NCBI GenBank assembly: GCA_946902875.1
Contig: OX336340.1
Location: 24,505,566-24,569,565 of the forward strand
Length of the DNA stretch: 64,000 nucleotides
Direction of reading: 5' to 3'
From: Nematopogon swammerdamellus
Lineage: Eukaryota > Arthropoda > Insecta > Lepidoptera > Adelidae
The translations under genes were made by a program, and so were the position numbers. Below, in pieces: positions 12,101 through 22,547 of this stretch. The notes beneath the pieces are model-generated. The model searched no databases. It saw only the letters and a list, made by a program, of their open reading frames with translations, and was not told where the DNA came from. Position 1 is the first letter of the stretch, and each line of letters opens with the position of its first letter.

Positions 12101-12625
12101 TTACTTGTCTATTGCTGGTTTGCTGCCACCTCAGCCCGCGCTTCCGCACTTCGCGCCTCACGCACGCCGCACCCGCTGACGCCTAGCTCAGTAGCGTTAG
12201 TATCGCTGTCGCGTAGCCAAAGAATATAATACCGCGTAGCCACGCCCGTATTATATGTGTAATTGAGCTACCTACCCCTCGCGCGTGTACGAATTTGGTT
12301 TTTTTTTGCGTTATTTGTTTTATTACTAACATTTGTTGTGTTCAAATGCCAATACGAGTAAAAAAAGGAATAGGAATATGACTATGACGTGTGCGCTAGC
12401 TTCACTTGTCATGTCACTTAATTACGTAGAATTATTATTACATGGTAGTACATATTAATTTAATGCCTGAAATACGAAGTAACGACAGTTCAGTTTAACA
12501 CCTGGTGGCGGGAGCATTCGTCTATCCGACTTTTTTGTCGACGGTACCGATAGCTGTTACGTCATAACCGTCAGCGGTGGCATACTGGAACCAGACGACT
12601 AATACATCAAAAATACTTACATAAT

Positions 12626-13034
12626 TTAAAATTCAATTAATTGAATTATTTCTGTAACCTCTTCTTCCGGCACAGGGAAGGTGGATGGTTCTGTAGAAGT
12701 TGTAGCTGTTGATTCTGTTTCTCTATTTACGGTTCTCGTAGTTTTCGTAATTTTTGACAGAACTTCTGGAGGTATAATGTAAGTGTGGCAGCTTTCTTTC
12801 AAAATTTTTAGTTGGTTCCTTATCAAAAGTATTGAATAGAGTTTTGGTGGCTAGTCTATTTCGTTGTTTAGTTTTTACAATGTTCATTGTACTGAAAATT
12901 TGCTTGAAAAGGCGAAGGTATATACAGCCAAAGCGATTATTTTGATTAATTCGTTCAAGTTCATAGATCGTCGATGATCTATGATGTGATGATGTGATGA
13001 AGAACAGGTAAAATCTATGAGGGTATACAGCCAA
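12626..13034 (-). pseudogene. degenerate hAT transposase C-terminus
   Basis: Two overlapping minus-strand frames (13034-12723 and 12826-12626) together read through ERINQNNRFGCIYLRLFKQI, then ..RNRLATKTLFNTFDK, then continue in the other frame as IRNQLKILKESCHTYIIPPE. The frame change marks an indel. The cysteine and DDE-containing parts expected upstream were not found in the element. Confidence 0.5.
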
Positions 13035-13844
13035 GTCAATGTCCGTGCTTCAAATTTTATCACTATTAAAAGTCACTAAAAGCCACTAGATTTTTTCTAG
13101 TGACTAAGTCTTTAAAAAATGTCACCAAAGACGTCAAAAACTCACTAGATCTAGTGACAAAGTCACTAAAACGGCAACACTGGGTCCCTCCGCGAAATGG
13201 TTACTCCACCGCGGTGGAGCGAAGGCTGTTGCCCGGGTAAGAGGTCTAGTAGAATACATGATACGTCATTGGGTACTCACAATACTTCTTTGTTTTAATT
13301 CAACTATTTATCTATGCCGTAACATAATTTCATAACATTTAATTATACGGTATTGTTTACCTTTTAGTAAATTGGTTGGTTAACTACTCAATAAATAGGA
13401 ATATCTTATAATATCATACCTAATCATAAAACATATTTACTTACTTGCCAAACTCAAATAGGTATCAGATCGATGGTCCACCTGCGTGTGATTTCCGTGC
13501 TGATGCTGACTAATGCCAGTTAAACTTTATTTATGTGATGGATGACTGATGAGATGACAGATTAGCTGTCACATTTCTATCAATACTAAAGTCGCGTAAA
13601 AGAAGAAGATGATTATGTATGACATTTCCGATTTCAAAATAATCATAGAAAAATAATATACCAAATAATCATTATTAAACTTTAAAACAATCGTTTCCAT
13701 TAATATTCTGTTCTGAACTTGTATAGCATGCATGCGTGCAACAAACCTAAAGTTCTAATGTCACTTGAATTTGACTCTTAAAATGAATGTTTTAGGTACT
13801 AAAATACGGCAGCACCGTGATTTGCCGACAAAGGAATGGGCTTA

Positions 13845-13906
13845 ACGCGCGGTTTTCTTTAAAGACGCGCGGCTTCCTTTGAAAGCGCGCGGCTTCCTTT
13901 GAAGGG
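13845..13906 (+). repeat. tandem repeat, three units of about 21 bp
   Basis: Three consecutive units of the form CGCGCGGCTTCCTTTGAAAG. Confidence 0.75.
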
Positions 13907-14102
13907 AAACAGAGAGCGGTGCCGACTGCCGCGTAGCATGCAATTTTGTGTTCTATGTATATCTGTCTAAGAATCATATTGCAATTACTTGTGAAGGCAC
14001 GAAGCAAGAAGTCCATTTCGTCAAGCTAAGATGAACCTAATAATTAAGACAAGATGATCTAAAATTCGCTGTACTTTTGAAGCGTTGACGCCGGCCGCTG
14101 TT

Positions 14103-14141
14103 GAACCTACGTAAAATTAATTTTTTTTTACGTAGGTTCGG
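14103..14141. repeat. short hairpin
   Basis: GAACCTACGTAAAA and TTTTTACGTAGGTTC are complementary around an AT loop. Confidence 0.65.
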
Positions 14142-14409
14142 TTCGACACACAGTGCAGTGAGCCTTTACCAAAAATCGAAAAATGAGCTATAAATTCCAT
14201 GGACTTTCATCCTGCCGTTGTAAAGTAGATAAGGCATTACTTCTAGGAATTATAGTTATACTCCGTGAACTGCGCTCATTGGCTCATGATCACCCCTCCA
14301 ACTGGAACAATGTCGCGGCGAGTAGTTAATCCCTCTTATCAGTTGTATGTTGTCCGTTGCATCGAATGTCCTAACAAAAGTATTAGCAAGTGTTTTGAAG
14401 TGATTGAAA

Positions 14410-14428
14410 ATGGATTCTGTAGCCCAAG
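14410..14428 (+). other. possible short first coding exon (MDSVAQ..) with strong donor
   Basis: ATGGATTCTGTAGCCCAAG is followed immediately by GTACGT, a strong donor, and the ATG context is GAAAATGG. The 130 bases before it lack obvious repeats. It could be the first exon of cwo, the only + strand gene seen downstream. It ends in phase 1 while the first detected cwo exon needs a phase 2 donor, so another exon would be required. Weak call. Confidence 0.2.
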
Positions 14429-15056
14429 GTACGTAGTTTAATACGTTATATAAATGTTGTCTTTTTGTTTAAGATTTATTTTTCTATTAGGTCTTAAACA
14501 TACCCTTGAAAATTATCTATAATTAATGCAATTCCAAACTTTGACGAAGCTTTAAAAAAAAAGTGCGCAAAGTGTCTCGAGGTTTTTACTTTTTCTTGTA
14601 GCTATATTAATGTACTTTCAGATTTAGTAAAGTTTGTCTGCCAATATCTGCCAATAGGTAATATATATTTTTTTTTTTCAGAGAGGGGATCGTCATACAA
14701 AAATTGGAGCTTGCGGCATAAAGAGCAGCAAAAATGACCGCAAACAAGTTGTATTCAACGAAAAATGTTCTTGTTTGAGTATATTTGAACGATGAAAAAG
14801 TATAAAAAATGTGAGTAGGTTATATCCTCGCAGAGGAAGGTATTTACACACAAATATGTGAGAATAGACGGCGATGTTAATGATTATTTGAAAAAAATGG
14901 CTCCAGTCTCGCAATGTAGATCTAGATATACCTACCGAATTTAGATTTAAGGGAAGACGATTATTCAGATTCTAATTAGTTTTAACGTTGTAATTTAATA
15001 TTAATTATAAGTTTAATTATATATATATATGATCTATATTCTATATATATAGCTAT

Positions 15057-15547
15057 TATACACGGTGTTAACTTTAATGGGCGACATTCCCGAAAGGGGG
15101 TTATTCTGGGTCACATACTGATGCCGAAAAAGGGGGTAAGGTTTTTTTTTGAGCTTTGGTTTTAAAATTTTCAATTTCTATATTTGGTATAAAAACATGG
15201 TATTTCGTAATAGGAATCGCACTGCATTACCAAAAAAATCGAAAGCTGGGTAATTTTTCAAATAAACCAAAAAATTCACATTCATATCGACACGATACAA
15301 CAGCTAGCGCGCGACACTCGTCAGTCAGCTGGGTACGCACGGTCGCAGGCGCGCGGCGCGCGGCTGCGCTCGCTACACCATTCCAAGGAGAAATTGTCGC
15401 TGAGGTAAAATTATTAATAAAATTTGCAATTTTTTTTAAACTATTTTAGATTTTATTTTTATGTACCACAAAATAATCAGTATACGAAATGGTTTATTAT
15501 TCAGTAATAAAATTGAAATGTCGCGCAAAAAGTTAACACCGTGTATA
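15057..15547. mobile_element. MITE with TATACACGGTGTTAAC ends (491 bp)
   Basis: The terminal inverted repeats TATACACGGTGTTAACTTT (15057-15075) and their complement ending at 15547 match with few changes. A short GC-rich core at 15305-15380 lies in otherwise AT-rich DNA. The 97-codon open frame inside has no recognisable domain. Confidence 0.7.
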
Positions 15548-15751
15548 TAAAAAATAATGTTATATATTGAAATATGAATAAAATAAAAATTTTATTTAAA
15601 TACAGCCGGAGTTTCGATTTTTGTCCCATTCTTCCATACATTCACTGCACTGTGCGACAGTGCAATTTTATTTTTCATTCGTTTCTCGTCTGTCTTTACG
15701 TTCGGGCGGTTCGAGCACGTTTGTATTTGTATTGTAGCACTCACGACCACG

Positions 15752-15806
15752 ACTACCAACCCAGTCGGCTACAATTTGAGCCTACCACCTAGTAAGGGGC
15801 AATCTT
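15752..15806 (-). repeat. SINE-A fragment
   Basis: The complement of the body segment GCCCCTTACTAGGTGGTAGG through AGTCGGCTACAATTTG is present without head or tail. Confidence 0.65.
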
Positions 15807-16294
15807 TGTTTTAATTTGTGTTTTATAGGGTTCCGTATCCGTCTGTCTGTCTGTTTGTCCGTCTGACCCCGTGAAAATTTTCACATAATAGGTATGTTTT
15901 ATTATCAGGGATCGGAATTAGGTAGAGTGATTTGGTACCAAAGTAGGTATAGTTCGCGAGAGGATATAATATGGAGTTGTTAAAACCAGCACTTTGCATG
16001 GGAATTCTGAAAATTTCCTGGGAAATTTCCGGGACTGGATTTTTCTTCGGGATCGTATTTATTGACTAAATACCAGCTTCTTTTGTTCTTAGGTGATTTT
16101 CTCTAGAGTGGCCGCTTATGGAGATATAATTTTTTTCATAAATTTTTATATCTACTCAATTTACAGGAAAACAGATGTGATAAAATAATCTAAGAGTGTA
16201 TCGAACTGCTTACAAAACAAGACCTAATTTGTTGTACCATCATTGGTTCTCGGTTTATTGCTCGCCGCGATTCTGAATTATCCAAGGACAGCAT

Positions 16295-17530
16295 TTGTAT
16301 GGAAAGCTCCGCCCCCTTTCCTGATTTAATTTCTCGAATGTTGATATTTTTTCGCCTGAATCTTATTTATAGACGAAATATAAGACACTTTTATTCTCGC
16401 ACGTTTTTTAAAAAAATCGATATTTCCGAAGAAAAAAAAATCTAAAATATTTTTTTTCCAAAATGTTCTCGATTGCTAATGTTTTTTGGCGGATTCTTAT
16501 TTCTAAACGAAATATAAGACACTTTTATTCTTACACGTTTTTCCCTTTTAAGTCGATATTTCCGGAGAGAAAAATAAAACAACCTATTTTTTCATATTTT
16601 CTCAAATGTTGATGTTTTTTCTCCTGAATCTTATTTCTAGATGAAACGCGAATCTTTAGTTTCAATCATTTAAATTATTTTCAGAATCATTTAAAAAAAG
16701 TGGCCGCCATTTTGAACTTTTTAGTTACTGGACCAATTGCTTTCAAAATCGCTATCTGGGTGTGGGCTCTGAATACGAATCTGTAGTCAAAATTTAAAAC
16801 AAGTTGCCGCCATTTTGAACTTTTTAGTTACTGGACCGATTGCTTTCAAAATCGATATCTGGGTGTATGTGTGGACCCTGAATACGAATCTGTTGTCAAT
16901 ATTTATAAAAAGTGGCCGCCATTTTTAACTTTTTAGTTACTGTACCGATTGCTTTCAAAATCTATATTTGGGTGTTTCTGTGGGCTCTGAATACGAATCT
17001 GTTGTCAAAATAAAAAAAAAATGGCCGCCATTTTGAACCTTTTAGTTTTTTACTACAAATTCATATTCAGAGCCCACACAGACACCCAGATATCGATTTT
17101 GAAAGCAATCGGTCCAATAACTAAAAAGTTCAAAATGGCGGCCACTTTTTGAAATGTTCACTACAGATTCGTATTTCGTCTAGAAATAAATTCAGGCGAA
17201 AAAACATCAACATTCGAGAAAATATGAAAAAACAAGTTGTTTTATTTTTCTCTCCGGAAATATCGACTTAAGTGAAAAACGTGTAAGAATAAAAGTGTCT
17301 TATATTTCGTTTAGAAATAAGAATCCGCCAAGAAAACATCAGCAATCGAGAACATTTTGGAAAAAAAAATTTTAGATTTTTTTTTTCTCCGGAAATATCG
17401 ATTTTATTGAAAAATGTCTAAGAATAAGAGTGTCTTATATTTCGTCTAGTAATAAGATTCAGGCGAAAAAATATCAACATTCGAGAAATTAAATCAGGAA
17501 AGGGGGCGGAGCTTTCATCGCGGCGAAAAT
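16295..17530. mobile_element. foldback-type element with tandem sub-repeats
   Basis: Long imperfect inverted arms (about 16298-16680 and 17160-17523) begin and end with GGAAAGCTCCGCCCCCTTTC and its complement. Each arm is made of about 134 bp tandem units (starts near 16335, 16468 and 16603 on the left), each with GAAATATAAGACACTTTTAT. The centre has a 103-110 bp tandem unit starting GTGGCCGCCATTTTGAAC at about 16700, 16803, 16912 and 17022, then one inverted copy (17052-17152). Arms built of tandem repeats are the hallmark of Foldback elements in Drosophila. No ORF is present. Confidence 0.75.
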
Positions 17531-17817
17531 TTCATCCAATATTGGTATCATGCATGAAAGAAACGGAAAAACCCCGTGTTTTTCGTTTTATTCAAAATGT
17601 ATTTGTCGGTATTTTTCTGCCTTTACAACACTAGTCACGTGACATCGCTATGCCGCGCAGGGTTGCCACTTGCCACGTGCGCGTTCAAATGTGGAACGTG
17701 AAACCATTTTATTGACGTAATATTATCCATTCTCGATCGAAACACAACCCGCCTGTTTATAAGCGGTTTGAGGTAGGTACATTTTTAAATCTTGATATGT
17801 TTATCGATTTCCTTTTT

Positions 17818-18468
17818 ATGGTTCCGTAGTCAACAAGGAACCCTTATAGTTTCGCCATGTCCGTCCGTCTGTCTGTCCGCGGCTTAGCTCAGGAACCTTA
17901 ATACTAGAAAGTTGTAAGTTGGTATGGGTATACGCCGACAAAGAGGTAAAATAAAAATTTTGAAATATATTTTTTATGGTACCTCCCCTACACGTGCGTA
18001 GAGTAAAGTGGGGATGAATTTTTTTTTCACGTCTACCCCACCCATCGTGATGTCGTTGGATAGCTCTTTGGAAAATATTGCGGGTTTGTGAAAAACATTT
18101 TTCGATTTAGGGATCCGTTTGCGAATTATTAAGCTTTTAAGTGCTAATTTTTGTTAGAGTCAACTGTCCCCACCCCCTACCAGCTAAACGCTTGTTATGA
18201 GATATGTGAATTCACAGCAGTGTATATATCGAAATTAGAAGGAAAACTATCACAGCTAAGTAGGTTGTACAGGTTGACGAGTAATAGTCGACCAACTTAT
18301 AAAATGTACGAACGACAGCCATCATTTCACTGTTGAAGAACTTTTTCAAATTAACATCATTTATTTCCCCTACAAAATTATACAAATAATCAAATAATAT
18401 ATTTTGATAGGGTTCCGCAACTACGAAACCCTACACTGCGCGTGGCCCGACACGCACTTGGCCGGTTT
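17818..18468 (+). repeat. repeat C relatives (GGTTCCGTAGTCAACAAGGAACC type)
   Basis: It starts at GGTTCCGTAGTCAACAAGG and ends in GGGTTCCGCAACTACGAAACC and CACGCACTTGGCCGGTTTT, the complement of the repeat C start. The middle is AT-rich and non-coding. Confidence 0.6.
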
Positions 18469-18469
18469 T

Positions 18470-18832
18470 TTTAAATGGAAATTGACACGTTTGGCTGCAT
18501 CGCTTAGAACATCCGTGATGTCAGCCCCGGGTGAACTAGGTGCCATGTCAGTGCTTCCCTTCGTTTCATGTCGGCTACACTTAACTGGACGGAAAACACG
18601 AACTATTTACATAGCCGTTTCGATCGACGTCGGGATAAACCCTACCACCCATCGATTCTACCACCTAGTAAGGTAAGAAGGCAAGGGACCTACGTGGAAT
18701 CCAAACCACGGTCAGTCGAGAATTCGTGATACTGGTGATACGTGATACTGGTGATACTGGTGATATTGGCTGGTCGGAGCATGCGCTTAGGCCCCTCTGA
18801 CTCAGCCACCCATATTACCGGATTACACAAAA
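18470..18832. repeat. chimeric repeat: inverted SINE-B fragment joined to a SINE-A tail
   Basis: From 18470 to about 18700 the sequence is SINE-B on the minus strand. From about 18767 it is the SINE-A tail on the plus strand (TATTGGCTGGTCGGAGCATG to GGATTACACAAAAAAAA). Between them, 18728-18765 is a small tandem of GATACTGGT units. Confidence 0.65.
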
Positions 18833-18840
18833 AAAAACGT

Positions 18841-18881
18841 AGAGTTCACGTACATAATTATTATGTACTTACGTGAACTCT
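18841..18881. repeat. hairpin
   Basis: AGAGTTCACGT-ACATAA and TTATGTAC-TT-ACGTGAACTCT form inverted arms with a two-base bulge. Confidence 0.7.
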
Positions 18882-19159
18882 CACGCGAGTGTGGTGAACC
18901 CTAGCTGTCGGGTGTGGTGTGGGTGGTGTGGCCGCGCCCCGCGGCCGCATCGCACGCACGCACATGGTGAGAAACGTGACCGTCGCGCGTGCACTGACAG
19001 CAAAGCGAGACAAACACCACCCACACACCCACCCACCGCGCGCACACACACACAGGCACTACCAACCAACAACCAATTACCAAACCAACCACCTCTACAA
19101 ACAAAGAATTTAAAAGTTTAGAAGAAGCATCGTGCCGACCAGGTGGAAGTCAAACCTGA

Positions 19160-19940
19160 ACGGTGTGTAAAAAAAATATAAAAACCGCCTTAAAAAAATT
19201 GCTTGTCTGTAAAGTGGGTTTACGGACGATAGTTTTACGTGAAGACGTGGAATAATCGTAGTACATGGAGCAAATATCAGTAATTCTATTTCCAGTAGAA
19301 AGATTAATCATCTTGTGACTGGCCATCAATAAACGTCTGTTGTCTGATCTTGACAGTTTTACTTCTTAAAGCCGTTTCCATGGTAACTTTGACTATACCG
19401 ATTGTGCCTCTCTATCGCTTGTTACGCGCTCTCGCTTGCACACACAGGCTCAGATGGAACGTGACACTTTTTCGTGTGTGCAGCCGGTGTTCATCAATTC
19501 ATAAGACGTGACGTCATCACGTCAAAATGTACGTAATATCAAATAATGTCACGTAAAAAAAATCGAACGCTAGAGTTGAAGGCGGTCGGTTATTTTTGCT
19601 TGCTTTAGCACCACCGCCTTCAACTCTAGGGTTAGATTTTTTTATTTCATACATTTTTTAAGGCTGTTTTTATATTTTTTGAAATAGTTTTTTATTTCAC
19701 AGTTTTTTTAGTATTTTTTTGCTATTAATGTACTCGGCGGAATCTGCCTCGCTTTCCAATCCGATCTTGAACAAATTAAAATGGGACCACACGGGAAGCA
19801 CCAGCTTTCAAATAAAAAAAGAATTTTCAAAATCGGTTCACCCAGTCGAAAGTTCTGAGGTAACAAACATACATAACAAAAAAAAATACAGTCGAATTGA
19901 GAACCTCCTCCTTTTTTTTAAGTCGGTTAAAAATACAAAG
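19160..19940 (+). repeat. composite repeat P, copy 2, with an insertion in its hairpin
   Basis: It has the same modules as the copy at 165-605. The first hairpin arm (AAAACCGCCTTAAAAAAATT, 19183-19202) is separated from the rest by about 360 bp of unrelated sequence (19203-19555), so something inserted into this copy. The LINE-like part runs 19725-19940. Confidence 0.6.
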
Positions 19941-20039
19941 TCAACATAATATTATGTAACCATGTCTATCGCGCTATCAATACGATTGTTGCGAGCCCTC
20001 TCATCGCTCGAAACGGATATTTAAATAGTTCGCATTTTC

Positions 20040-20172
20040 CGTCCAGTTCAGTGTAGCCGGCACGACCGAAGGGAAGCAATGACATGGCACCTAGTTCACC
20101 CGGTGTTATGGGCTGACATCACGGATGTTGTAGGTTATGTAGCCAACCGAGTCAGTTTCCATAAAAAAAATG
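20040..20172 (+). repeat. SINE-B tail fragment
   Basis: CGTCCAGTTCAGTGTAGCCG through TTTCCATAAAAAAAA is the 3' third of SINE-B. Confidence 0.7.
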
Positions 20173-20394
20173 CATATGAAAGAATAATGGTTCTATCCAT
20201 TTGAATGGTTTGCCATCCATCACACACACACACGTCCACAGCCAACACCGACCAAACGCGCGCATACACGCACGCAACCCAGCCAGACGCTGACGCGACG
20301 CTACGCTATACGTACATCCTCTCCCCACCATAGCTAACCAAAACCCGAGTGATATCGTCGATCGAGTGATATCTCGTCACTTTCTTCCTTTCTT

Positions 20395-20735
20395 CCTTTT
20401 TTAGTATTTTTTTTTTCTTTACCCATTTTTATGTATTTTTTTTTTTGGTTTTGTTCTTTTTACGTTTTTAAAATAAGTTTCTTAGTAAGTAGTCGAAATT
20501 ATGTCAACATATTAGGGTTAGGCTTAAAATCAGCGTTCCTATGGTTCGCCGTAGGAATAAGAGCTGTGCCGCATCCCTTTTGCGAACAATGTATTGTTTT
20601 TCTTTTTAATGTTCTTTTTTTTGTTAAAAGTATTTAATTATTTTAGTTTTTATTATGTTTTTTTTTTCTTTTATGTTTTCTGTTTTTAAATTTGTTTGCA
20701 ATAAAAGTTTTTGAATTTGAATTTGAATTTGAAAT
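20395..20735 (+). repeat. LINE 3' end with (GAATTT)n tail
   Basis: A T-rich region ends GTTTGCAATAAAAGTTTTTG followed by GAATTTGAATTTGAATTTG. The GTTTGCAATAAA motif is shared with the LINE end at 2150-2358. Confidence 0.5.
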
Positions 20736-21059
20736 ATCGCACGCGCCGCGCATAGATTTTCAGGCGCGAACCAACGAATTAAAAGTAGAATGTCGTTGGC
20801 GCGAACACGCTGATTTTAAGCGGATTTCCTTTTCTAGACATCGATGTTTTCTAGTCTATTTTTGGGTCGCGGATTTTCTTATATGAAACCACCACGAGAT
20901 TCGCGAGGATGTCCACACTGAGAATTTTTTTTTTTACTAAACTGTTTAGTAAAGTCGTTTTTTACTTTTGGTACGTAGGTAGGTACCTACTAAATAAAGT
21001 TACCTAAACCGCTTTAGGTAGCGGGCTTACATACCTACTTTCTTCTTTTAAATACGAAT

Positions 21060-21092
21060 TTCACGCGAGTGAAGCCGCGGGCAAAAGCTATC
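21060..21092 (-). repeat. repeat D fragment
   Basis: CGAGTGAAGCCGCGGGCAAA is the complement of the repeat D start. A degraded fragment is at 34676-34708 and another at 39780-39803. Confidence 0.5.
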
Positions 21093-21429
21093 TGCAATAA
21101 ACTACAAAATCCGACTTAAAGCTTAGAATTAGAATCTGACATGCCCCGCCCGCCGGATTCGTTCAAAAGATGCGCGTGACGGAAATCTCAAAGTGTGAAA
21201 GCTGCAAAGCAAGCATACACCTGCCTGCTGAAGTGCTGAGGCATACATGCAATAAACTACACACACCAATGATATTATAAGTTAAAAAGAGTATCATTGG
21301 TCATTGACACACACACACTAAGACACTAAGTCAGTGCCGTGGTTAGATTTTTTACAAGGGGGCAAGAGATTCAATTTCAATTCATTCGATTCGATTCAAA
21401 TTCCCCCCTTTTCGCATCCAAAGCCCGCA

Positions 21430-21745
21430 TCAGCTTTCGTCATTCGGAATCGGAACGCGAGTCGTGCGCACTCCCGCCCGACCACACGTACTAACGTAAC
21501 TTTCTCCTCCGCCGCCGCGCCCCATCGCTTCGTAGCGTAGACCTTGCGTGCGAATTATCTCCTTGCGCGCCTGCTCCGCGCCGCGGCGTGTTGGCAACTT
21601 GGCAACACACTCCGTTGCTGGCTCGATTATTATATGAAAAGGCGGCGCGCGGCGGCGGCGGACGAGATGATACATAATAATGATACAAATACACTCGACC
21701 GTGTCCCGCCCGCCGCCCGTCGCGTCGCGTCGACCGACACATGTG
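21430..21745. promoter_or_regulatory. CpG-rich segment
   Basis: A strongly GC- and CpG-rich block (CCTCCGCCGCCGCGCCCC, GGCGGCGCGCGGCGGCGG) sits in AT-rich DNA 5 kb upstream of the first detected cwo exon. It could be a promoter or an untranslated first exon. The open frames here are composition effects. Confidence 0.25.
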
Positions 21746-22217
21746 TTTATGTATCATTGTCTAAATTTGTTGTACCAGGCCACTAGACTAACAACGACGA
21801 CCGTGATGCTGATGACCTAGGCCTTGTATTTTAGTAGGCCGGCATCTATCTATTAATTAATTGTATAGGTTCTAGGTGGTAAAGCGGTAAGATACTACTA
21901 CCTACCTACATTGCATGGAATGCCATAAATTTACTAAAAATACTAAAAAAATATATAAACCAAAACGCCATATATCCGTCTGTCTTTTGTCTGTCTGCAA
22001 TGCCAAAATATCTGTGGCGCTATCTATTATTTAGTAGCGTGAATAAGTACTATCGATTCTTAGCACGTTACTCTTTTTTTACTGTTAGTTTTTTTTATTA
22101 TTATTTGTTGACATATCCGCCATAATAAATAAGATATATTCCGTGGAAATTTCAACGGTTCAAGCTTGGAATTTCTAACGCCGTTTTCTAATTGAACTGA
22201 CAAACGAGAGAACGGAT

Positions 22218-22236
22218 CACGTGACTCGCTCACGTG
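22218..22236. promoter_or_regulatory. tandem CACGTG E-box pair with 7 bp spacer upstream of cwo
   Basis: CACGTG at 22218-22223 and CACGTG at 22231-22236 are separated by ACTCGCT. A tandem E-box pair spaced 6 or 7 bp is the arrangement known to favour binding of two CLOCK-CYCLE (BMAL) dimers in clock genes. It lies 4.7 kb upstream of the first detected cwo exon. cwo is known to be a CLK/CYC target and to bind E-boxes itself. The regulatory role is inferred. Confidence 0.5.
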
Positions 22237-22485
22237 TTATGCTCATGTCATGCCGCGTTGTGTCAACTCGTGTCTCGTGTACCAGTCGATGACTCATCCA
22301 TCATACATAATAAAAATAATATCATGTAATGTAATGTGTAGATATTTATGCATATTCAATCAAGGTTATATACTTATATTTATTTAACACATTTAATCAA
22401 TCATATACGTACAAGTGTCACACAGGCGGAACATTGTCAACTTGAGGCTCACTCGCTGCGTGGAGTAGTTTGGTAATAAATAAGT

Positions 22486-22547
22486 GCCGGTTTTGATAAT
22501 AAATAAGTGCAACCTAAAGGTTGCACTTATTTATTATCAAAACCGGC
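22486..22547. repeat. perfect 30 bp inverted repeat (2 bp loop)
   Basis: Left arm 22486-22515 and right arm 22518-22547 are exact complements around AA, and start with GCCGGTTTTGATAATAAATA. Confidence 0.9.

Larger units (their letters stand above)
11563..13182 (-). mobile_element. hAT-type DNA transposon remnant (1.6 kb) with 8 bp target duplication
   Basis: Terminal inverted repeats CAGTGTTGCCG and CGGCAACACTG are flanked by GGTCCCTC at 11555-11562 and 13183-13190; an 8 bp duplication is the hAT signature. Tandem AGTCACTA-type motifs lie inside each end. On the minus strand 13034-12723 encodes FKQIFSTMNIVKTKQRNRLA, resembling the hAT dimerisation region at the transposase C-terminus, with a frameshift after it. 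The rest of the transposase is lost, so the copy is non-autonomous. Confidence 0.78.
13191..15056. other. spacer upstream of cwo
   Basis: It holds the 21 bp tandem (13845), a hairpin (14103) and the possible short exon at 14410. Nothing else was recognised. Confidence 0.45.

Noticed and set aside
18880..19120. Several overlapping open frames rich in His, Thr and Arg
   Set aside because: They arise from CA-rich simple sequence and are open in several frames at once.
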